Below, one piece after another: positions 1-4,781 of a DNA stretch of 11,078 bases. Made by a program: the position numbers and the translations under genes. The notes under the pieces are model-generated. The model worked only from the letters and a program-made list of their open reading frames with translations, made no database searches and had not been told where the DNA came from. The stretch is from a bacterium (GTDB taxonomy: Bacteria; UBP14; UBA6098), in contig DAOWNU010000023.1 in assembly GCA_030642425.1 (NCBI GenBank), positions 1 through 11,078 on the forward strand, given 5' to 3'. Position 1 is the first letter of the stretch; the number at the start of each line of letters is the position of its first letter.

Positions 1-1
1 A

Positions 2-151
2 TTCATGAGGAAGAAGAAAGCCGGATTGAAAATCGAAACGGACAAGAAAGATAACGCCGATCCGGGCCCGCTAAATCGCTCATCTCAAGACTTTACCGCT
101 TCGCACTCGCAGAAATACAAAAGGGCTTATAAGCCGATAGAGCCGAAATGA
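2..151 (+). CDS. 3' end of an unknown gene (5' end outside window)
   Basis: A reading frame is open from the window edge and stops with TGA at 149-151, inside an ATGA overlap with the next gene's ATG at 148. The visible 49 residues are basic and polar (MRKKKAG near the start, KRAYKPIEPK at the end) and look like a disordered C-terminal tail. An internal ATG at 5 could make this a complete 48-residue protein, but the ATGA coupling and the edge position favour the tail of a longer protein. I recognise no family. The overlap suggests co-transcription with the lipoprotein gene that follows. Confidence 0.5.
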   Translation, partial: FMRKKKAGLKIETDKKDNADPGPLNRSSQDFTASHSQKYKRAYKPIEPK

Positions 152-630
152 AGCAGATTACTACAATAAGTATGCTCGCCGCAGTTTCGCTTATCCTTTT
201 ATCCTGCGGGACAGAGCCTTCGACCAACCCCGGGACAATAAATCTCGAAAATGTCGATAACGAGCCTTATGTTCATATTCAGCCTCCCGAAGAACCCGAA
301 GGCACCCCGCGCGAGACGATTATCGACTGGAATGAGCATGGCGGAAACGTTATGGACTTCACGAAGCGGATCGAATACGATAACATAACGATAACCCGCC
401 GGGTTACGAATATTCGATATTACAGCTATTGGTGGGTTAGGAACAGGCTCCGCGCCTACGACGAGAAACGGACTTTTCAGCCGGCGGATGTTGAAAAAAC
501 TATAAAAGTCGATTATTGTTATTATTACGGGGGAGTTCTCGAAAACTATGCCGCCTGGATCGATGGGTCGGTTTATTATTTCAGCGAGGAATTTAACCCG
601 GACACTATCGATTATTCAAGCCCGGGCTGA
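148..630 (+). CDS. Small predicted lipoprotein, function unknown
   Basis: A 160-residue protein with a lipoprotein signal peptide: MKQ start, hydrophobic core at about residues 7-18, and lipobox LLSC with the lipidated cysteine at position 20. After cleavage the mature protein begins CGTEPSTNPG, a flexible linker. The rest is acidic and rich in Tyr/Trp (YYSYWW near 91-96, YCYYYGG near 123-129), compatible with a small beta-rich envelope domain, but I recognise no family. It would be exported by Sec and lipidated by Lgt, whose gene lies about 2 kb downstream. The residue after the cysteine is Gly, not the Asp that retains lipoproteins in the inner membrane of enterobacteria; that rule may not hold here. 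The start is translationally coupled to the upstream frame (ATGA) without an obvious Shine-Dalgarno. A terminator follows at 676-700. Confidence 0.75.
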   Translation: MKQITTISMLAAVSLILLSCGTEPSTNPGTINLENVDNEPYVHIQPPEEPEGTPRETIIDWNEHGGNVMDFTKRIEYDNITITRRVTNIRYYSYWWVRNRLRAYDEKRTFQPADVEKTIKVDYCYYYGGVLENYAAWIDGSVYYFSEEFNPDTIDYSSPG

Positions 631-675
631 GGAATTTTTCGAGATTATCGAACTTTGTTTTACAAATATAATTTA

Positions 676-700
676 TCCGGCGACAGCCGGGCATTTTTTT
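676..700 (+). terminator. Intrinsic terminator after the lipoprotein gene
   Basis: A perfect 5-bp GC stem, CCGGC (677-681) and GCCGG (686-690), with loop GACA and a possible extra T-G pair outside. It is followed by GCA and seven T residues (694-700). It lies 46 bp after the lipoprotein stop codon, the usual place and form for a Rho-independent terminator. Confidence 0.7.
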
Positions 701-823
701 AACATCCGAAGCAGTGCTGGAACAGTTGAATAAATGAAGCATGTTCATAATCTGACGAAACGAATTTATGAAAAGAACAATATTTGGACTTTCTTTACAT
801 ATTCGATAAATTAAGGGTTTTCT

Positions 824-1021
824 ATGGCAACAATCACAGTGAAAATCGAGGATTCAAAGGCCGCACTCCTAAGGGAAAAAGCAAAGAAGTTCGGCCTTTT
901 ACCCGACCAGTTCGTTACAGCGTCTATCGAGGCCCTTCTTTCCCAGCCGGAACCAGACTTTGAAGAAGCAATTCGCAGAGTTCTGTCTAAAAATAAAGAG
1001 CTTTACGAGCGGCTTGCATGA
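824..1021 (+). CDS. Antitoxin of a Doc-type toxin-antitoxin pair
   Basis: A 65-residue protein starting MATITVKIEDS, a short beta strand as in ribbon-helix-helix-like DNA-binding antitoxins. An amphipathic helical region follows (residues 11-42), then an acidic stretch and the C-terminal motif VLSKNKELYERLA. From memory, small antitoxins located upstream of Doc (death-on-curing) toxins carry this VLxKNxELYxRLA ending. Such proteins bind their own promoter and neutralise the partner toxin. The start is supported by AAGGG at 813-817, 6 nt before the ATG. The stop TGA (1019-1021) overlaps an ATG ATG pair that begins a Doc-like frame, the usual antitoxin-toxin coupling. The partner is truncated, so the antitoxin may now be an orphan regulator or a remnant. 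Identification as the antitoxin rests on this context and the C-terminal motif. Confidence 0.75.
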   Translation: MATITVKIEDSKAALLREKAKKFGLLPDQFVTASIEALLSQPEPDFEEAIRRVLSKNKELYERLA

Positions 1022-1134
1022 TGCGCTATCTTTCTCTACTTGAAATTTTTGAGATCCATGAGGCGGTAGTTGCTTCTTCAGGCGGTTCACCCGGTATTAG
1101 CTCTTTAATTACATCTGATTGGAACTCAAGGTGA
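1018..1134 (+). pseudogene. Truncated Doc/Fic-family toxin remnant
   Basis: Starting at either of two adjacent ATG codons (1018 or 1021), the frame reads MRYLSLLEIF, then EIHEAVVASSGGSPGI. This is a very recognisable start of Doc (death-on-curing) toxins, which usually begin MRYLTxxEVLxLH and carry GGSxGI just before the DLGLLESAL helix. Homology stops after GI: the remaining 11 residues do not resemble Doc, and the frame ends at 1132-1134. Intact Doc proteins are about 125 residues and carry the Fic catalytic motif HPFxDGNKR, which phosphorylates EF-Tu in Phd-Doc. That motif is absent here and I do not see it further downstream. The toxin should therefore be inactive. The break lies just upstream of a partial tRNA-Ser copy and the tRNA-Ser gene, suggesting a deletion or insertion-excision event. 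Confidence 0.75.
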
Positions 1135-1140
1135 AATTTT

Positions 1141-1157
1141 ACCGGAGAGGCGCCGGA
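1141..1157 (+). repeat. Partial copy of the tRNA-Ser 5' end
   Basis: Positions 1141-1157 match 1226-1242 at 15 of 17 bases; both differences are C/T transitions. The matching part covers the tRNA-Ser acceptor 5' strand GGAGAGG and the beginning of the D-arm GCCGGA. The copy lies 85 bp upstream of its counterpart, close to one tRNA length, and directly after the broken Doc frame. It may be the scar of a lost tRNA copy or of an integration event; chance similarity is not excluded. Confidence 0.45.
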
Positions 1158-1163
1158 CAACCC

Positions 1164-1182
1164 GAATATATGAAATATATTC
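1164..1182. repeat. Perfect AT-rich inverted repeat
   Basis: GAATATAT (1164-1171) and ATATATTC (1175-1182) form a perfect 8-bp inverted repeat around the loop GAA. It lies between the partial tRNA copy and the intact tRNA gene. It could be an operator-like site for a dimeric regulator or simply a repeat relic; no gene start is directly downstream except the tRNA. Confidence 0.5.
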
Positions 1183-1202
1183 ATTAGTTTTAAAATTTCA
1201 CC

Positions 1203-1223
1203 GAGCGGAATGCAATTCCACTC
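1203..1223. repeat. Hairpin immediately upstream of tRNA-Ser
   Basis: GAGCGGAAT (1203-1211) and ATTCCACTC (1215-1223) pair at 8 of 9 positions around the loop GCA. The hairpin ends 5 nt before the tRNA 5' end, so it would lie in the precursor leader or overlap its promoter. Confidence 0.45.
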
Positions 1224-1228
1224 ACACT

Positions 1229-1314
1229 GGAGAGGTGCCGGAGCGGTTGAACGGGACGGTCTTGAAAACCGTTGTGCCCATCGGGCACCGAGGGTTCGAA
1301 TCCCTCCCTCTCCG
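1229..1314 (+). tRNA. tRNA-Ser (anticodon UGA)
   Basis: A complete class II tRNA of 86 nt. Acceptor strands GGAGAGG (1229-1235) and CCTCTCC (1307-1313) pair fully, with discriminator G at 1314 as expected for serine. The anticodon stem ACGGT/ACCGT (1256-1260, 1268-1272) encloses loop CTTGAAA, placing anticodon TGA at 1263-1265. The long variable arm, GTGCCC (1274-1279) with GGGCAC (1283-1288), is the serine hallmark. The T-arm is GAGGG TTCGAAT CCCTC (1290-1306). CCA is not encoded, so CCA-adding enzyme is needed. It reads UCA and, by wobble, other UCN codons. It looks intact, despite the degraded genes on both sides. Confidence 0.97.
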
Positions 1315-1316
1315 AA

Positions 1317-1325
1317 TTTTTTTTT
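1317..1325 (+). terminator. T-run after tRNA-Ser
   Basis: Nine consecutive T residues begin 2 nt after the tRNA 3' end. With the preceding GC-rich T-arm/acceptor fold they probably terminate transcription of the tRNA gene. Confidence 0.5.
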
Positions 1326-1361
1326 AGAGGCTCTATCGGGTAATAACCTATCTACCAGTGA

Positions 1362-1421
1362 GTTAGAAAAAATTATAAGTGGTTTAAACCACTTCCCCCG
1401 GAAGCCATTTATGTTTATTAA
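1362..1421 (+). pseudogene. Gene-tail remnant A (KPxPPE family)
   Basis: Between stops at 1359 and 1419 the frame reads VRKNYKWFKPLPPEAIYVY. It resembles remnant B at 1568-1651 (IRKLIKEHKPFPPEVFFKVL) in the pattern [IV]RK..K..KP.PPE. At the DNA level 1385-1404 and 1591-1610 agree at 18 of 20 bases. Neither piece has a start codon or enough length for a gene. I read them as two decayed copies of the C-terminal end of one protein family, which I cannot name. This one starts about 48 bp after the tRNA 3' end, a position often taken by integrated elements. Confidence 0.4.
1377..1394. repeat. 18-bp perfect palindrome
   Basis: AAGTGGTTTAAACCACTT is perfectly self-complementary with no spacer. It overlaps a second possible small hairpin, CTTCC-CCC-GGAAG (1392-1404). 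It lies inside remnant A, so it may be an accident of that sequence; remnant B lacks the left half of the palindrome. Confidence 0.5.
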
Positions 1422-1489
1422 ATAATTATTTTATACATTCGACTCGTGAAAAACCGTTTTCCCGGAGTTTATAAATCTTCAAAACCTTA

Positions 1490-1563
1490 ATAGGCACGGC
1501 GTCTCGCCGTCCATTTCCCCTTCGACAGGCTCAGGGACCTCATGTCGAGCGAGACGCTCGATC
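1490..1563. repeat. Cassette of three dispersed-type hairpin repeats
   Basis: Three adjacent repeats. ACGGCG-TCT-CGCCGT lies at 1496-1510. A CCCCTTCGACAGGCTCAGGG element starts at 1517; from memory, near-identical sequences are scattered through intergenic DNA of many unrelated bacteria. TCGAGCG-AGA-CGCTCGA lies at 1545-1561 and is followed by TCTTTTAT. The last hairpin could also serve as a weak terminator. The cassette separates the two related remnants A and B. Confidence 0.6.
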
Positions 1564-1567
1564 TTTT

Positions 1568-1651
1568 ATAAGGAAATTAATTAAAGAGCATAAACCATTT
1601 CCACCGGAAGTATTTTTTAAAGTACTCGAGCCTTATTTAGATGAGGAATGA
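1568..1651 (+). pseudogene. Gene-tail remnant B (KPxPPE family)
   Basis: The frame reads IRKLIKEHKPFPPEVFFKVL followed by EPYLDEE and a TGA stop at 1649-1651. It looks like a natural helical C-terminus but has no start codon. Upstream the frame runs into the hairpin cassette and then a stop at 1472. Its similarity to remnant A is described there. I cannot assign the family; the strong codon-level character suggests real protein ancestry rather than chance. Confidence 0.45.
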
Positions 1652-1686
1652 AGTCTTACTTTTAAAATCCCCCATACCCTTTTCAA

Positions 1687-1714
1687 TTGCTTTTCTCAAA
1701 ATATCATATATATT
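1687..1714 (+). promoter_or_regulatory. Possible promoter for uppS-lgt-comF
   Basis: TTGCTT (1687-1692) and TATATT (1709-1714) are separated by 16 bp in an AT-rich stretch, about 50 bp before the uppS start. The -10 box matches the sigma-70 consensus at 5 of 6 positions; the -35 box is weaker. Confidence 0.4.
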
Positions 1715-1762
1715 AAAAAGATTTTAGTTTCTCCCGAACCGGAGATTACGACGATTTGTAAT

Positions 1763-2530
1763 ATGAATAAAAATAATGAAAAAATAGAACTCGACGCCCT
1801 TAAATCGAAGATTGTTGAACTCGGCAGAATACCGGTGCACGTGGCGATTATTATGGACGGCAACGGCCGCTGGGCAAAAAAAATGGGCCTGCCTATCAAA
1901 GAAGGTCACGCCGCGGGGGTGCGCACGGTCAAAAAGACCGTCAAAATCGCCCGCGAAATGAAAATAAAAGTTCTCACTCTTTACACGTTCAGCAGGCAAA
2001 ATTGGAAACGCTCCGCACAGGAGGTGGCCGCGCTGATGTCGATTCTGTCCTCGTCCGCAATCAGAGAGGTCGAAGAACTCTATCGGGAGGGCGTAGGCGT
2101 GAGGATTTCGGGGGATTTGGCCGGTCTTCCCGCGCTTCAACGCAAGGCCATGGGGATGATCGTGAAACGCACTGCGGACAGGAAAGAACTCATCCTTAAT
2201 CTGGCCTTGAACTATGGCGGAAGAGATGAAATAATCCGCGCGACAAAGACTATCGCCGAAGAGGTCGCCGCAGGAAGATTGGCCCCCGCAGAGATCGACG
2301 GCGAAACGATAGAAAAGAACCTCTATACCGCCGGACTGCCGGACCCGGACCTCCTGATACGAACGAGCGGAGAGATGCGGGTGTCGAATTTCCTTCTGTG
2401 GCAGTCAGCATATTCCGAGTTCTATGTTACAGAGACGCTCTGGCCGGATTTCGACCACGCGGAATTCTGCAAGGCCCTGCTCGAATTCGCCGGCAGAGAT
2501 AGACGTTTCGGTGGAAGGAAGGCTGTCTGA
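1763..2530 (+). CDS. uppS: Isoprenyl transferase (undecaprenyl diphosphate synthase)
   Basis: Makes undecaprenyl diphosphate by adding isopentenyl diphosphate units in cis to farnesyl diphosphate; this is the lipid carrier for peptidoglycan and other surface polymers. The 255-residue length is typical. Visible motifs: HVAIIMDGNGRWA at 26-38 with catalytic Asp32 and His49; FSRQNWKR at 76-83; LNYGGRDEI at 149-157; LLIRTSGEMRVSNFLLW at 197-213 with the Mg-binding-region Glu219 in YSEF; and RFGGR at 248-252. One oddity: the family's FSxENWxRP box reads FSRQNWKRS here, replacing Glu by Gln (codon CAA) and Pro by Ser, while the Ser, Asn and Arg are kept. The ATG gives about 25 residues before the first motif, as usual. 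No strong Shine-Dalgarno is seen; GGAG lies about 19 nt upstream. The stop overlaps the lgt start by one base. Confidence 0.95.
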   Translation: MNKNNEKIELDALKSKIVELGRIPVHVAIIMDGNGRWAKKMGLPIKEGHAAGVRTVKKTVKIAREMKIKVLTLYTFSRQNWKRSAQEVAALMSILSSSAIREVEELYREGVGVRISGDLAGLPALQRKAMGMIVKRTADRKELILNLALNYGGRDEIIRATKTIAEEVAAGRLAPAEIDGETIEKNLYTAGLPDPDLLIRTSGEMRVSNFLLWQSAYSEFYVTETLWPDFDHAEFCKALLEFAGRDRRFGGRKAV

Positions 2531-3369
2531 TGCATCCAGAATTATTCCATATTGGCCGTTTTGCCGTAAAATTCTGGGGGCTGATGATGGCCATCAGCGT
2601 GGTTATCGGCCTATTTATTTCGCTCAAGCGTGCGAAAAAAATGGGCGTTAATCCCGATTTAGTCTATGATATGGTCATCCTGGTCGTTGTTTCATCGATA
2701 ATCGGCAGCCGGATTTTCTATGTTATTTTCCATCTCGACGAGTTCAGCGGAAATTGGCTGGATATAATCAATCCGTTCTCCGGCCCGGGCGGATTCGGGA
2801 TTGCAGGCCTGTCCATGATGGGCGGCGTTTTCCTCGTGGTTATTTGCGCGGCCGTTTATTCTCTTATAAAGAAGGTCAAGTTTTCCCGCCTGGGCGATGT
2901 GATAGCTCCGGCCTTCCTTCTCGGCGCGGGAATTACGCGGATAGGGTGTTTTCTCAACGGCTGTTGCTACGGGAGGCCCACTACCGGGCCATTCGGGATA
3001 ATTTTCCCGGACGGCGCGGCGGGAAGTTTCTGCGATTACCTGTCCCGGATGCATCCCGAACAGCATTTCACCGGTCTGATCCCGACCCAGCTTATGGCCT
3101 CCGCCCTCGGTTTTATCCTCTTTTTCGTTGTGCTTGTGCTCGAGCGCTGGAAGAGATTCGACGGCTATACGACATGGCTCGTCCTTGCGCTGTATAGTAT
3201 CGACCGATTTTTTGTCGATCAATTTCGCTATTACGAGCCGAAACAGATTCTGGGACATCTCGGCCCGCTGGTTTTCACGGTTAATGAGATTGTATTGATA
3301 GTCCTGTTCGTTTTAAGCGCGATAATGTTTTTTCTCGGCTCTCGAAAGAAAAGCGCGGCATTGAAATGA
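2530..3369 (+). CDS. lgt: Phosphatidylglycerol-prolipoprotein diacylglyceryl transferase
   Basis: Integral inner-membrane enzyme that moves diacylglycerol from phosphatidylglycerol to the lipobox cysteine of prolipoproteins, the first step of lipoprotein maturation. It has 279 residues with about seven hydrophobic helices. Family signatures: GSRIFYVIF at 59-67, GLSMMGG at 93-99, the central motif GITRIGCFLNGCCYGRPT at 134-151 (Arg137 and Asn143 correspond to essential Arg143 and Asn146 in E. coli), IPTQL at 184-188, and RFFVDQFR at 226-233. The E. coli His103 position (SFHGG) is Met here; other phyla also lack this His. The start codon overlaps the uppS stop (TGATG), with GGAAGG about 8 nt upstream as ribosome binding site. 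The lipoprotein at 148-630 would be one of its substrates. The stop overlaps comF by ATGA. Confidence 0.95.
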   Translation: MHPELFHIGRFAVKFWGLMMAISVVIGLFISLKRAKKMGVNPDLVYDMVILVVVSSIIGSRIFYVIFHLDEFSGNWLDIINPFSGPGGFGIAGLSMMGGVFLVVICAAVYSLIKKVKFSRLGDVIAPAFLLGAGITRIGCFLNGCCYGRPTTGPFGIIFPDGAAGSFCDYLSRMHPEQHFTGLIPTQLMASALGFILFFVVLVLERWKRFDGYTTWLVLALYSIDRFFVDQFRYYEPKQILGHLGPLVFTVNEIVLIVLFVLSAIMFFLGSRKKSAALK

Positions 3370-4079
3370 ATTCGATTTCCTTAATAAAGAGGGTCTCGAA
3401 GGGCTTTCTCGATCTGTTATGGCCCCCTTTCTGCGCTATTTGCGGAGGAAGAACGAAGTCCGGTCCGGTCTGCGAGCGATGCAGCGCCGCGATGACAAAG
3501 ATCGGAGAAAAATTCTGTCCGGAATGCGGGAGTCCTATCACAGGGGATTTCTGCAGCCGCCACAGGGATGCCGTTTATCCGCAATTTCTTCCGGCATTCG
3601 ATTTCGGAGATCGGGTCAGAGAACTGATTCATAAATTGAAATATTCCGGCAGAAGGGACATCGGACGTTTTTTCGGCGATATAATCCTCGGTCTCGAGCA
3701 AGCCGATCCTATCTGGGGGCGCATCGACGGCCTTTTGCCGGTGCCTCTTCATAAATTGCGAATGAGGGACAGAGGATATAACCAGAGCGAAATTATCGCC
3801 GAACCGATATCCAAAGCCACCGGAATTCCGATGTTCAGCAAATCGATAAAGAGGGTCAGAAATACTTCCAGCCAGACAAAGCTCAACGCGAAAGAGCGCG
3901 AAAATAATATCGCCGGAGCTTTTATGGTTTCCGAAAGGCTGACCGGAAAAAAGCTCGCAATAATCGACGATGTGATAACAACCGGAGCGACGACGAAAGA
4001 ACTCGCTTCCGCAATAAAACAGGCTGGCGGGGAAGTTGTTTGCGCGATGTGCGTCGCCCGCCCCGGATTTGAAAACTAA
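3366..4079 (+). CDS. comF: ComF-family phosphoribosyltransferase-like protein with zinc ribbons
   Basis: A 237-residue protein of the ComF/GntX family: N-terminal zinc-ribbon cysteines followed by a type I phosphoribosyltransferase domain. CAIC (23-26) and CERC (36-39) form the first ribbon; CPEC (51-54) with FCSRH (62-66) suggests a second. The PRTase part has LKYSGRRDIGR (91-101), PVPLHKLRMRDRGYNQS (125-141), NTSSQTKL (166-173) and the PRPP-binding loop IIDDVITTGATT (199-210) with paired Asp201-Asp202. ComF is needed for DNA uptake in naturally competent bacteria, but homologues are widespread and their substrate is unsettled, so competence is not implied. The ATG overlaps the lgt stop (ATGA), pointing to coupling in the uppS-lgt-comF operon. 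It is the last gene before a 908-bp repeat-filled gap, with no convincing terminator directly after it. Confidence 0.92.
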   Translation: MNSISLIKRVSKGFLDLLWPPFCAICGGRTKSGPVCERCSAAMTKIGEKFCPECGSPITGDFCSRHRDAVYPQFLPAFDFGDRVRELIHKLKYSGRRDIGRFFGDIILGLEQADPIWGRIDGLLPVPLHKLRMRDRGYNQSEIIAEPISKATGIPMFSKSIKRVRNTSSQTKLNAKERENNIAGAFMVSERLTGKKLAIIDDVITTGATTKELASAIKQAGGEVVCAMCVARPGFEN

Positions 4080-4154
4080 AAGTCTATTGAAGAATGCTGA
4101 ATAATGGTTAATACGAGTATTTTCTTAGTAAAAAAATATCAAATGCGTATTGAA

Positions 4155-4183
4155 AGTAATAAGGTAATAGGTAATGGGTAATA
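4155..4183. repeat. 7-bp microsatellite (GGTAATR)
   Basis: Three to four imperfect direct copies of GGTAATA/GGTAATG in a row, the first degenerate. A short tandem repeat of this kind can change copy number by slippage; it is not within a gene. Confidence 0.55.
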
Positions 4184-4211
4184 GCGCCACACCGCACCGC
4201 CCACCGGATTT

Positions 4212-4239
4212 CCGATTTGGGTCGGGGATTACAAATCGG
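4212..4239. repeat. Inverted repeat CCGATTTG / CAAATCGG
   Basis: Perfect 8-bp arms at 4212-4219 and 4232-4239 with a 12-nt spacer. It is the first of five consecutive hairpins, each of different sequence. Confidence 0.6.
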
Positions 4240-4247
4240 GGAAAATT

Positions 4248-4270
4248 AGCCCCGGACTTTAGCCCGGGGT
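4248..4270. repeat. Inverted repeat around CCCCGG / CCGGGG
   Basis: Arms CCCCGG (4250-4255) and CCGGGG (4264-4269) enclose ACTTTAGC, part of which also pairs. Sequences of the form AGCCCCGG-CTTTAG-CCGGGGTT are, from memory, a common dispersed intergenic repeat. Confidence 0.6.
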
Positions 4271-4292
4271 TAAACGAGAAGCGCGGATATAT

Positions 4293-4333
4293 AACCGTTT
4301 CAACGGTTTCCCGTGGTAACCTCTTCAGAGGTT
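4293..4333. repeat. Twin hairpins with identical TTCA centres
   Basis: AACCGT-TTCA-ACGGTT (4293-4308) and AACCTC-TTCA-GAGGTT (4318-4333) have the same outer AACC/GGTT ends and the same centre, but different inner pairs (GT/AC and TC/GA) that still match perfectly. The covarying inner bases suggest that the hairpin shape, not the sequence, is maintained, or that both come from one repeat family. Confidence 0.65.
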
Positions 4334-4338
4334 TCTGG

Positions 4339-4359
4339 ATTCCGGGTCGAGCCCGGAAT
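4339..4359. repeat. Hairpin ATTCCGGG / CCCGGAAT
   Basis: Perfect 8-bp arms at 4339-4346 and 4352-4359 around TCGAG, followed by GAC. The form TTCCGGG-tcgag-CCCGGAATGAC resembles a dispersed intergenic repeat found in many genomes (recollection, not searched). Confidence 0.65.
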
Positions 4360-4420
4360 GACAAGCTTAGTCGATCTTTGTAAAATATGACTGAAATGGC
4401 AGAAAGGCCGTGGTTGAGCC

Positions 4421-4745
4421 ATCGGAAGGCCTGTTTTTCCTGTCTGGAGGGCAGTTTTTCCCGTCTGGAGGCCAAAAATTCTTTTGACGGGCCTCTTCGG
4501 CGCGTCTGGAGGTATCTTCCCGGCGTCTGGAGGTGTATTTTTCCCGTCTGGAGGCCAAAAATATCTTCGGAAGGTGTTCTCATCTCGTCGGAAGGCCTGT
4601 TCAAACCGTCGGGAGGCCTGTTTTTTTCGTCTGGAGGCCAAAAATATCTTCGGAAGGTGTTCTCGTATCGTCGGTATGGCCTCTTCAAACCGTCGGGAGG
4701 CCTGTTTTTTTCGTCGGAAGGCCAAAAACATCTTCGGAAACCGGT
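4421..4745. repeat. 21-bp tandem array with 84-bp higher-order units
   Basis: About 16 degenerate direct units, each starting near GTCTGGAGG or GTCGGAAGG and ending in a T-rich or TCAAAC tail. Core starts fall at about 4422, 4442, 4463, (4483), 4504, 4525, 4546, 4566, 4587, 4608, 4629, 4649, 4670, 4692, 4713 and 4733, so the period is 21 with an occasional one-base slip. Units four apart are more alike than neighbours: the block at 4546-4628 recurs at 4629-4712 and starts again at 4713, giving an 84-bp higher-order repeat. The unit beginning near 4483 is strongly diverged. There are no unique spacers, so this is not CRISPR. The period is a multiple of three, which keeps frames open on both strands without implying coding. 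It is a minisatellite of unknown role. Confidence 0.85.
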
Positions 4746-4781
4746 GGCAGCCCGGCAAAATTCGATGAAAAGTAAGAAATG

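Larger units (their letters stand above)
1315..1762. other. 448-bp gap between tRNA-Ser and uppS
   Basis: In order the gap holds the tRNA T-run, remnant A with its palindrome, the three-hairpin cassette, remnant B, and an AT-rich stretch (1652-1762) with a possible uppS promoter. I see no intact gene on either strand. Confidence 0.7.

Noticed and set aside
784..812. Promoter TTGGAC-N17-TAAATT before the antitoxin
   Set aside because: A start site about 7 nt downstream would fall after the AAGGG ribosome binding site at 813-817, so the transcript would lack it. No better promoter was seen.
1210..1425. A 71-residue forward frame
   Set aside because: It runs straight through the tRNA-Ser gene and into remnant DNA; it is a chance frame.
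4110..4121. Terminator after comF (AATAC-GA-GTATT)
   Set aside because: The stem is only five AT-rich pairs with a two-base loop, too weak to call.
4174..4383. A 69-residue forward frame across the hairpin cluster
   Set aside because: It runs through five inverted repeats and has no Shine-Dalgarno; its peptide is a translation of dispersed repeats.
4421..4745. CRISPR array
   Set aside because: The whole unit is repeated with no unique spacers, and there are no cas genes.
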